Origin: Halomonas ramblicola
GTDB taxonomy: Bacteria > Pseudomonadota > Gammaproteobacteria > Pseudomonadales > Halomonadaceae
Direction of reading: 5' to 3'
DNA length: 64,000 nucleotides
Assembly (NCBI RefSeq): GCF_030409215.1
Contig: NZ_JAUFPL010000017.1
Location: 191,138-255,137, forward strand
Shown here: positions 57,361-64,000 of the stretch, piece by piece
Numbering within the stretch: the stretch's first letter is position 1
Layout: every line of letters starts with the position of its first letter
Made by a program: the position numbers and the translations under genes
The notes under the pieces: model-generated
Seen by the model: only the letters and a program-made list of their open reading frames with translations
Told to the model about the DNA's origin: nothing
Database searches by the model: none

Positions 57361-58095
57361 TCAGGCCCCGAAGCCGAACAGCCGGGTGATCAGCGGCAGC
57401 AGGAAGGCCGTCAGCAGGCCGGTCAGGCCCATGGCCAGGCCAGAGAAGGCGCCCGCCACGGCCCCGATGCGCGCGAAGGCATGGGCTGTGCCGAAACCAT
57501 GCGCGGATAGCCCCAGGGCGAAGCCCTTGACCGCCGGATCGCGCACCCCCAGCAGGCGGAAGACCGCCGATGACAAGGCGCAGCCGATGGAGCCGGTGAG
57601 CAGCACCAGGCCGGCGGCCAGGGAAGGAATGCCACCGATCTGTTCGGCGATACCCATGGCGATGGGCGAAGTGACCGAGCGTGGCGCCAGCGACATCAGC
57701 GTCTCCGGCCGGGCGCCCAGCGCCATGGCCAGGCCCAGGGTGGTGGTCACCGCGGTGACGATCCCCACCAGGCAGGCCAGCAGGAGCGGGCCCAGCAGGC
57801 GACGGACCCGCTCGCGATGGTCGTAGAGCGGGATCGCCAGGGCCACCGTGGCCGGCCCCAGCAGGAAATGGATGAACTGGGCGCCCTCGAAGTAGGTGGC
57901 GTAGTCCATGTCCACCGCCAGCAGCAGGCCGATCAAGATGGCGATGGACAGGGTCACGGGATGCACCAGGGGCGTGCCGCCCAGCATCCTGTTGAGGCGC
58001 ACCGCGAGGGCGAAGACCACCAGGGTGGCCAACAGCGACAGCAGGGGATTCCCGGACAGGTAGACCCACAGCTGGTCGAGGCTCGCCACGTTCAT
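57361..58095 (-). CDS. lrgB: LrgB/CidB-family membrane protein
   Basis: A 244-residue polytopic protein with PLVHPVTLSIAILIGLLLAV, LAPRSVTSPIAMGIAEQIGG and LGLSAHGFGTAHAF, the LrgB signature regions. In other bacteria the LrgA-LrgB pair affects murein hydrolase activity or transports pyruvate/glycolate-type metabolites; which applies is unknown. It overlaps lrgA by 4 bp. Confidence 0.9.
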   Translation of the reverse strand: MNVASLDQLWVYLSGNPLLSLLATLVVFALAVRLNRMLGGTPLVHPVTLSIAILIGLLLAVDMDYATYFEGAQFIHFLLGPATVALAIPLYDHRERVRRLLGPLLLACLVGIVTAVTTTLGLAMALGARPETLMSLAPRSVTSPIAMGIAEQIGGIPSLAAGLVLLTGSIGCALSSAVFRLLGVRDPAVKGFALGLSAHGFGTAHAFARIGAVAGAFSGLAMGLTGLLTAFLLPLITRLFGFGA

Positions 58096-58451
58096 TCGCC
58101 CTGCCCTCCCCGCCGGCGACTGAGGCGGTCCAGCACCCAGGCGGTGACGGCCAGCGTCAGCGCCGTGGAGACGACGAGGGCCGCGAGGATCGGCCAAAAG
58201 TCGCGGCCGATCAGCTCGAAGTGCGCCATCAGGCCCACGCCCGCCGGCACGAACAGCAGCGTCAAGTAGCGCAGCAGGCCTTCCCCCGTCAGGCGCAGGC
58301 TGTCCGGCACCCGCCCCCGCACCATCAGCCCCGCCAGCAGTATCACCATGCCGATCACCGGCCCCGGGATCGGCAGCGTCAGCCCACGCGCCACCAGTTC
58401 GCCGGCGAACTGGCAAGCCAGCAGCACGCTCATCCCCATGATCAGCGGCAT
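58092..58451 (-). CDS. lrgA: LrgA/CidA-family holin-like protein
   Basis: A 119-residue protein with four membrane helices. GLTLPIPGPVIGMVILLAGL and LLRYLTLLFVPAGVGLM are the core LrgA motifs. It forms a two-gene operon with lrgB, presumably as a complex in the inner membrane. Confidence 0.9.
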   Translation of the reverse strand: MPLIMGMSVLLACQFAGELVARGLTLPIPGPVIGMVILLAGLMVRGRVPDSLRLTGEGLLRYLTLLFVPAGVGLMAHFELIGRDFWPILAALVVSTALTLAVTAWVLDRLSRRRGGQGE

Positions 58452-58637
58452 CCCTCGCCCTCCTCTCTCCTGCGCCTCCCCGACATCCGGCCCCAGGCAT
58501 GATGCCCCGTTCGCACGAGATCCCCAAGCAGTTGAAAAGAAAGTGCTATAAGGGCTTTTCATTTACCCGGTAACGCGCTAGTATACGCCTCGTTCTCGGG
58601 GGCCAGCCGACACGGCCGAGCCATCCGAAACTCGAGT

Positions 58638-58714
58638 CGGAGCGTGGCGCAGCTTGGTAGCGCGTTGCAATGGGGTTGCAAAGGTCGCAGGTTCGAATCC
58701 TGTCGCTCCGACCA
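58638..58714 (+). tRNA. tRNA-Pro (anticodon GGG)
   Basis: Seventy-seven bases fold into a full cloverleaf: acceptor CGGAGCG/CGCTCCG, D-stem GCGC/GCGC, anticodon stem TTGCA/TGCAA with loop ATGGGGT, T-arm GCAGG-TTCGAAT-CCTGT. The anticodon is GGG (loop positions 34-36), reading CCC/CCU. The 3' end CCA is genomically encoded. Confidence 0.97.
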
Positions 58715-58725
58715 CTGAATCTTGC

Positions 58726-58765
58726 CAGAACAGCCGCTTACGGGTCATGCCGGGCGGCTGTTCTG
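58726..58765 (+). terminator. Terminator hairpin after tRNA-Pro
   Basis: Twelve-bp stem (58726-58737 with 58754-58765) 11 bp past the tRNA CCA end. No clear T-run follows. Confidence 0.55.
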
Positions 58766-58892
58766 CTATGCGCTCAACGGGTTATCAAAACGTCCTGGTC
58801 CAAGGCCGTCACTTGGAAGTTGATTCAACTCACCTAGCGCTGCGATATCCGCCCAGCGAGTCGACCACTCGAAGCACCCGCCGATACGCCGT

Positions 58893-60476
58893 TCATTCGG
58901 AGGGCGTCGCCGGGGTCTCGACCCCCGGTCTGGGAACGTCCCCCTCCCCCAGTTCCATGCGGGCCCGCTCCACCAGCTCGGCGGGCAGCTCCTTCTTCAC
59001 CGCCACGCCCAGCTCGCCGAACTCGTCGACCTGCTTGATCAGGTTGCCCTTGCCACTGACCAGCTGGCCCATGGCCTTGTCGTAGCTTCCGCGGGCACCA
59101 TCCAGCTTGCGCCCCACGTCCTGCATGCTCTCCAGGAAGGCACGCAGCTTGGCGTGAAAGCGCTCGGCGCGGCGCGCCAGCTCGGCACTGTGACGGCTCT
59201 GGTCCTCGAAGCGCCACAACTGGCGCACGATGTTGAGGCTGGTGAGCAGCGTGGTGGGCGTGGCCACCAGCACGTTGCGCTCGATGGCCCGCTGGTAGAG
59301 GGTGTCGTCGTGACGCAGCGCTTCCACGTAGGCCGACTCCACCGGGATGAACATCACCACCACCTCCGGCGAGTTGAGCCCCGGCAGGTCGTAGTAGTGC
59401 TTGTCGGCCAGCTCCTCGATGCGCTCGCCCACCGCCCGGGCGTGCTCGGCCAGGGCCTGGCCACGCGCCACCTCGTCCTCGCCGTTGACGTAGCGCACGT
59501 AGGCGGAGAGCGAGGTCTTGGCGTCGATCACCAGGTGCTTGTTCTGGGGCAGGTAGACCACGGCATCGGGACGCCGTCGCCCATCCTCGGTAGCGAAGCT
59601 CTCCTCGCGGCGATAGTCTTTGCCGGGGCGCAGGCCGGAGCCCTCCAGCACGTTCTCGAGCATCAGCTCGCCCCAGTTGCCCTGGATCTTCTTCTGCCCC
59701 TGCAGCGCCTCGGTCAGCCGGCTGGCCTGGTCGGTAATCTCGCGGTTCAGCGCCTGCAGGTGCTTGAGCTCCGTCTGCAGGCTGGCCCGCTGGGCCGTCT
59801 CCTGGGTATGCAGCGTCTCGACCTTCTCGCGGAAGCCCTTCATCTCCTGCTGGATGGGCTGGAGCAGGCCATTGATGTTCTTCTCGGAGAGCGCCGAGAA
59901 GGCCCTGCCCTTCTGCTCGAGGATCTCGTTGGCCAGGTTCTCGAACTCCTGCCTGAGCTGCCGGCGATGCCCCTCCACCATTTCCAGTTGTTCACGGAAG
60001 TGCCGCTCGCGCTGCTCCAGGGTGGTGGTCAGCGCCTGGTGCTCCTGCCCCAGGGCCTGATGCTGCTCGCGCAACGCCTCCAGGCGGCCCTCCGCACGCT
60101 GCAGGCTGTCCCGGTAGGCCGCCAGCGACTGCGCCTGGCTTTCCAGCCGGGCCTCGGCCCCCTTGAACGCCTCGCGTACCTCGCCGAGCCGGGCGCGGGT
60201 CGATTCCAGCTGCTGCCGCTGGCCCTCGGCTTCCTCGCGACTCGCCCGGCCATCCGCTTCGGCATGCTCCAGGCGAGTGCTCAGACGTGCTGCGGAGAGC
60301 TGCTGTTCGCGCAGCTCTCCGGCGATGGCTTCGCGGGCTCGTTCGGCTCGACTCAGCGCCTCCGCGGCGTTGGCCCGCGCGCGACCGAGGACGGCTCGCG
60401 CCCACAGGCCGGTGGCCAGCATACCCAGCGCCAGCGCGGCCAGGGCCGTCACCAGCAGATCGGTCGAGATCGGCAT
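58893..60476 (-). CDS. rmuC: RmuC-like DNA recombination protein
   Basis: A 527-residue protein. One N-terminal membrane helix (LLVTALAALALGMLATGLWA) is followed by a coiled coil to about residue 230, then the conserved RmuC nuclease-like core (IQGNWGELMLENVLEGSGL, VIDAKTSLSAYVRYVN, VVMFIPVESAYVEAL). It limits inversions at short repeats in E. coli. The start is one of two nearby ATGs (60476, 60503). Confidence 0.92.
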   Translation of the reverse strand: MPISTDLLVTALAALALGMLATGLWARAVLGRARANAAEALSRAERAREAIAGELREQQLSAARLSTRLEHAEADGRASREEAEGQRQQLESTRARLGEVREAFKGAEARLESQAQSLAAYRDSLQRAEGRLEALREQHQALGQEHQALTTTLEQRERHFREQLEMVEGHRRQLRQEFENLANEILEQKGRAFSALSEKNINGLLQPIQQEMKGFREKVETLHTQETAQRASLQTELKHLQALNREITDQASRLTEALQGQKKIQGNWGELMLENVLEGSGLRPGKDYRREESFATEDGRRRPDAVVYLPQNKHLVIDAKTSLSAYVRYVNGEDEVARGQALAEHARAVGERIEELADKHYYDLPGLNSPEVVVMFIPVESAYVEALRHDDTLYQRAIERNVLVATPTTLLTSLNIVRQLWRFEDQSRHSAELARRAERFHAKLRAFLESMQDVGRKLDGARGSYDKAMGQLVSGKGNLIKQVDEFGELGVAVKKELPAELVERARMELGEGDVPRPGVETPATPSE

Positions 60477-60627
60477 CGAGCTTATCCAACTCACTGTCAG
60501 CATTGAGGATGCCGCCATCCTAACGCAATCGGGCGATCCCCGGCAGTCACCTCCGCCGAGCGGGTTGCGCCACGCCGGCCATGGCCCCAGATTGACGGTA
60601 GGAAAGGAGGCATCGCGAGGTGATGCC

Positions 60628-61575
60628 ATGCCCGATCGGTTCACCGCCCAGCGGCTTTACAACGCCCTCCAGCACCTGCTGATCCTGGCGGGGCTGGGGC
60701 TGATGCTGTCGGTGCCGGCCTGGCTGCTGGCGGGCGGCATCGGGGTACTGTGGGTCTTCGGCCTGGTGCTGATGACCCTCTACCTGGGGGCACGCATCCC
60801 GGCGCGCCTGGTGCTCGCGCACTCGGCGGCCGGCCTGCTGCATCCCCACCAGGCGCCCAGGGTCTATCGGGTACTCGAGCAGCTCTATCGACGCGCCGGG
60901 CTGCCGGGAGCCCCGCTGCTGTTCTACGTACCGTCGCGGGACCTCAACGCCTTCGCGGTGGGCGACGCCCGCGACGGCGGCATCGCCGTCACAGAGGGCC
61001 TGCTGCAGACGCTGTCGCTGCGCGAGCTGGCCGGGGTGCTGGCCCACGAGGTGAGCCACCTGCGCAACGGCGATACCCGGGTGATGTCGATGGCAGCGAC
61101 CATGACCCGGCTGACCATCTGGGGCGCCTTCCTGGTCCAGCTGGCGCTGGTGCTGATGTTGCCCATGGTCGTGGTCGGCGAGGTCCGCATGCCGTGGCTG
61201 GAGCTGTTGATGGTGGGACTGGCCCCGACGCTGAGCACCCTGCTGCAGCTGGCACTGTCGCGCAACCGCGAGTTCGCCGCCGACCTGGAGGCCGCCAGCC
61301 TGACCCGCGACCCGCTGGGGCTGGCCACGGCCCTGGAGACGCTGGAGCGCCGCCAAGGCCTGTGGCTGACGGCGGTCTTCGGCCGCCAGACGCCCGGCTG
61401 GTTCTGCTACCTGCAGACGCACCCGTCCACCCGGGAGCGGGTGCGGCGACTGGCAATGCTGGCCGACCAGTCGCCGCAGCGCCCGGAACCCCGTCCGTCC
61501 CACCCCGACGAGCCGCTGGTGATCTCGCGCCCCGCCTCCCGGGGGCATCGCTACTGGTTGGGCAGGCACCGCTGA
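60628..61575 (+). CDS. HtpX-like M48 membrane metalloprotease
   Basis: A 315-residue zinc protease. The catalytic HEVSH is at H140-H144 (LAHEVSHLRNGD) and the third ligand glutamate is in SRNREFAADLEA. Two N-terminal membrane helices, and probably two more around the middle, place it in the inner membrane. The family degrades misfolded membrane proteins. GAGGTG precedes the ATG. Transcription is divergent from rmuC. Confidence 0.9.
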   Translation: MPDRFTAQRLYNALQHLLILAGLGLMLSVPAWLLAGGIGVLWVFGLVLMTLYLGARIPARLVLAHSAAGLLHPHQAPRVYRVLEQLYRRAGLPGAPLLFYVPSRDLNAFAVGDARDGGIAVTEGLLQTLSLRELAGVLAHEVSHLRNGDTRVMSMAATMTRLTIWGAFLVQLALVLMLPMVVVGEVRMPWLELLMVGLAPTLSTLLQLALSRNREFAADLEAASLTRDPLGLATALETLERRQGLWLTAVFGRQTPGWFCYLQTHPSTRERVRRLAMLADQSPQRPEPRPSHPDEPLVISRPASRGHRYWLGRHR

Positions 61576-61645
61576 TGGCCGACTGGGTGTCAGCCAGGCA
61601 CGCGATCACGCCCTCGTCACGGCCAGACGGCGGCCAGAAACACGA

Positions 61646-61674
61646 AGGGCGGCACCCGCATCGGATGCCGCCCT
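61646..61674. terminator. Hairpin between convergent protease and Spy-like genes
   Basis: Nine-bp stem AGGGCGGCA/TGCCGCCCT with an 11-nt loop in the 143-bp gap between the two stop codons. No T-run. Confidence 0.55.
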
Positions 61675-61718
61675 CGGATCGCGGTGACCAGATCTGACCG
61701 GCCACCGGAGGCGCCGGC

Positions 61719-62192
61719 TTACTGGGCCGGCTGCTGCTGTTGCTGCTGTTGCATCTGCTGCTGCATCTGGCGCATCTGCTCCTGCCGCTCCTGCATACGA
61801 CGCTCCAGCTCGTCGCGCTGCTCCTGGGTCAGGGTCGACTCGATGCGGGACTGCATCAATATGCTCTCGGCGGTCATGTCACCGGTGAGCTGGCCGAGAC
61901 GCTCGGCATCCTGACGCACCGTCGCCTCGTCGACGTCGGGACCGATGCTCTCCTGCAACTGCGTCTGGACCGTCTGGGCTTCGCTCTCGAGTTCCTGGAT
62001 GCGACCCTGGGAGTCGTTGAGGAGGGCCACCAGTTCCTGCTCCTGGCTCTCGTCGAGCTCGACCAGCTGATCGAGCTGGCTGACCTGCTCCTCGGCGCTG
62101 GGCGCCTGCCCCTGGGGCATCTGCTGGGCGAGTGCCGGGGAGGCCAGTGCCAGGGAGAGGATCGAGAGGGCGAGGGGCTTGAGTCGGGTCAT
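61719..62192 (-). CDS. Spy/CpxP-like periplasmic protein with poly-Gln tail
   Basis: A 157-residue secreted protein with a signal peptide ending ASPALAQQ. The mature part is highly helical with a Spy/CpxP LTxxQ-type motif (STLTQEQRDELERRM). It ends in a Met/Gln run that becomes pure glutamine. Spy-like chaperones bind unfolded proteins in the periplasm; homology here is based on pattern and the motif only. Confidence 0.7.
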   Translation of the reverse strand: MTRLKPLALSILSLALASPALAQQMPQGQAPSAEEQVSQLDQLVELDESQEQELVALLNDSQGRIQELESEAQTVQTQLQESIGPDVDEATVRQDAERLGQLTGDMTAESILMQSRIESTLTQEQRDELERRMQERQEQMRQMQQQMQQQQQQQPAQ

Positions 62193-62296
62193 GAAAACTC
62201 CGTTGCTGTTGAAGGGGGTATTACCGCACCTGAAAACGGACTGGGGTAGAATCCCCAGACAGTTCCCTGACAACACGAGGATGCGGTTCGTTCATC

Positions 62297-63145
62297 ATGA
62301 AGTATCTAGGAGCCCATGTCAGCGCGGCGGGCGGCGTCGACCAGGCGGTATCGCGCGCCGTGGAGATCGGCGCCAACGCCTTCGCGCTGTTCACCAAGAA
62401 CCAGCGCCAGTGGCGGGCCAAGCCGCTCGAGGACGCCACCATCGAGGCCTTTCGCGCCAGCTGCGAGAGGCACGGCTTCGGCTCGGGGCAGATCCTTCCC
62501 CACGACAGCTACCTGATCAACCTGGGCCATCCGGAGGCGGAGGGGCTCGCCAAATCGCGGGCGGCCTTCCTCGACGAGATGCAGCGCTGCGAACAGTTGG
62601 GCCTCTCGCTGCTCAATTTCCACCCCGGTAGCCACCTGAGGAAGATCGACGAGGGCGACTGCCTGGCGCGCATCGCCGAATCGATCGATCTGGCACTGGC
62701 CGAGACCCGAGGCGTCACTGCGGTAATCGAGAACACCGCCGGCCAGGGCAGCAACCTCGGCTGGCGCTTCGAGCAGCTGGCCGAGATCATCGCCCGGGTC
62801 GACGACAAGGCCCGGGTCGGGGTGTGCATCGACACCTGCCACGCCTTCGCCGCCGGCTACGACCTGCGCACGGCCGAAGCCACCACCGCCATGCTGGACG
62901 AGCTCGACCGGGTGGTGGGCATCGAGTACCTGCGCGGCATGCACCTCAACGACGCCAAGAGCGAACTGGGCAGCCGAGTGGATCGTCACCACAGCCTGGG
63001 GCGGGGCAACATCGGCCTCGAATGCTTCACGACGCTGATGCGCGACCCGCGTACCGACGGCATCCCCATGGTGCTGGAGACCATCGAGCCGACCATCTGG
63101 CCCGACGAGATCGCCTGGCTGCGCGCCCAGGAGGAGGCCGCATGA
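62297..63145 (+). CDS. nfo: Endonuclease IV (AP endonuclease)
   Basis: A 282-residue zinc-dependent apurinic endonuclease. Zinc ligands appear in [58 protein letters not shown] region (split by positions 215-234) and LETIEPT, matching E. coli Nfo in order and spacing. It incises at abasic sites in base excision repair. The stop overlaps the next start (ATGA). Confidence 0.97.
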   Translation: MKYLGAHVSAAGGVDQAVSRAVEIGANAFALFTKNQRQWRAKPLEDATIEAFRASCERHGFGSGQILPHDSYLINLGHPEAEGLAKSRAAFLDEMQRCEQLGLSLLNFHPGSHLRKIDEGDCLARIAESIDLALAETRGVTAVIENTAGQGSNLGWRFEQLAEIIARVDDKARVGVCIDTCHAFAAGYDLRTAEATTAMLDELDRVVGIEYLRGMHLNDAKSELGSRVDRHHSLGRGNIGLECFTTLMRDPRTDGIPMVLETIEPTIWPDEIAWLRAQEEAA

Positions 63146-63630
63146 TCACCCTCCGTGCCTATCGCCCCGAGGACTGGCCGGCCCTCTGGGCCTTCATCGA
63201 ACCGGTGTTCCGCGCCGGCGAGACCTATGCCGTGCCCCGCGACATCACCGAGCAGGACGCCCACCGCCTGTGGATCGAGCTGCCCCGTGCGGTGCGCGTG
63301 GTCGAGGTCGAGGACGGCCGGGTGCTGGGTACCTACTACCTCAAGCCCAACCAGGCGGGCCCCGGCGACCACGTCGCCAACTGCGGCTATATCGTCTCCC
63401 CGGCGGCACGCGGCCGCGGCCTGGCCGGGGCGATGTGCGAGCATTCCCTCGACCTGGCCCGGGAGCTGGGCTTCACCGCCATGCAATACAACCTAGTGGT
63501 GACCACCAACGAGGTGGCGGTGAAACTGTGGCAGAGGCACGGCTTCGCCATCGCCGGCACCCTGCCCCACGCCTTCCGCCACCCCGAACTCGGCCCCGTG
63601 GACGCCCATATCATGTACCGGCGGCTGTGA
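63142..63630 (+). CDS. GNAT-family N-acetyltransferase
   Basis: A 162-residue acetyltransferase. The acetyl-CoA loop is [19 protein letters not shown], followed by [19 protein letters not shown]. It overlaps nfo by 4 bp, so the two are translationally coupled. Substrate unknown. Confidence 0.87.
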   Translation: MITLRAYRPEDWPALWAFIEPVFRAGETYAVPRDITEQDAHRLWIELPRAVRVVEVEDGRVLGTYYLKPNQAGPGDHVANCGYIVSPAARGRGLAGAMCEHSLDLARELGFTAMQYNLVVTTNEVAVKLWQRHGFAIAGTLPHAFRHPELGPVDAHIMYRRL

Positions 63631-63735
63631 GCAGGACCCTCTCATCAGCGTGGTAGGGCCAGCCCGACCACGCCTTGACGCCCCGCCGGCCAGCGGCCAC
63701 GCTGGCCGGCATCCGCACCTCCCGGGAGACCCGAC

Positions 63736-63939
63736 GTGAGCCTGACCCGACACCTCCTGACGCCCATCGCCGGCCTCGCCCTGGCCCTGCTCGCCGGCTG
63801 CACCACCTACACCTTCGAAGACGGCCATCGCGAGACGGTGTGGGGCGTGCCGGCCGAGGACGAGACCCTGACTCCCGAAGAACGCCAGGCACAGCCGATC
63901 CGCTATCGCGAACCCGGCGAACTCCCCGAGACTCGCTAG
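63736..63939 (+). CDS. Small lipoprotein of unknown function
   Basis: A 67-residue protein starting with GTG (site GGGAG seven bases upstream). The signal peptide ends in LALLAGC with a clear lipobox. The mature part is acidic and carries no recognisable domain. Its stop codon overlaps the stop of a convergent gene. Confidence 0.65.
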   Translation: MSLTRHLLTPIAGLALALLAGCTTYTFEDGHRETVWGVPAEDETLTPEERQAQPIRYREPGELPETR

Positions 63940-64000
63940 CCGGCGGGCTCGGGCCGGCGCAGCACCACGCTTAGGTTGTTGGCCGGCATCGCTACCGTCC
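63936..64000 (-). CDS. Partial C-terminus, possibly a DUF938-type methyltransferase
   Basis: Only the last 20 codons before the stop are in the window, reading TVAMPANNLSVVLRRPEPAG. The MPANNLSVVLRR ending recalls the C-terminus of DUF938-type SAM-dependent methyltransferases. With so little sequence this is a weak guess. The stop overlaps that of the lipoprotein on the other strand. Confidence 0.35.
   Translation of the reverse strand, partial: TVAMPANNLSVVLRRPEPAG

Noticed and set aside
58638..58714. tRNA-Pro as integration site of a genomic island
   Set aside because: No integrase, no repeat of the tRNA 3' end and no composition change on either side.
61719..61760. Gln-codon repeat as a phase-variable tract
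   Set aside because: Units are codon-length, so unit changes would not shift the frame; it simply encodes the tail of the Spy-like protein.

Overview
The window reads as a stretch of ordinary core chromosome from a GC-rich gammaproteobacterium, most likely Halomonas or a close relative in the Halomonadaceae. I infer this from the very high GC content, the Pseudomonas-like order of the cytochrome oxidase cluster, the thrS-infC-rpmI-rplT-pheS-pheT-ihfA order, the 3-hydroxybutyrate/acetoacetate genes, and intergenic repeats of a kind I associate with this group. No database search was possible. There is no prophage, insertion sequence, CRISPR array, integrase or defence locus.

Layout. Positions 1-4335 (minus strand) hold a metal-binding-fold protein, an OsmC protein, UvrB and a truncated class I fumarase. 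Next come ygfZ, a TatD nuclease, prfC and a RegB/RegA-type redox two-component system. From 10.1 to 18.2 kb there is a ketone-body/PHB block (3-hydroxybutyrate dehydrogenase, a two-subunit CoA transferase, a LysR regulator, acetoacetyl-CoA synthetase), interrupted by an orphan HybE-like protein, an IMPase-family phosphatase, a Grx1-like glutaredoxin and a DUF1338-like protein. From 18.5 to 22.7 kb are envelope genes (acyltransferase, LysM/LytM lipoprotein, glycosyltransferase, PAP2 phosphatase) and an AlkB-like dioxygenase. A peptide-type ABC transporter with a fused permease-ATPase subunit follows, convergent with an M42 aminopeptidase.

From 29.5 to 36 kb is the glycine cleavage system (gcvT; gcvH-gcvP) with a sodium:alanine/glycine symporter. 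The intergenic region between symporter and gcvH carries two copies of a palindrome. A second LysR gene, ppnN and a MioC-like flavodoxin lead into the translation operon at 39.9-47.0 kb. That operon shows a non-AUG (ATC) start for infC and a textbook terminator between rplT and pheS. From 48.8 to 56.5 kb is the aa3/caa3-type cytochrome c oxidase cluster with its haem A and assembly factors. The right end holds lrgAB, tRNA-Pro(GGG), rmuC, an M48 protease, a Spy-like periplasmic protein, nfo and small genes.

The most unusual non-coding signal is a 100-bp structured repeat present twice (6321-6420 and 18310-18409). Its stems differ between the copies by compensatory changes, which suggests a conserved folded element. 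I did not find a clearly new multi-gene system; the main findings concern regulation, repeats and gene architecture.
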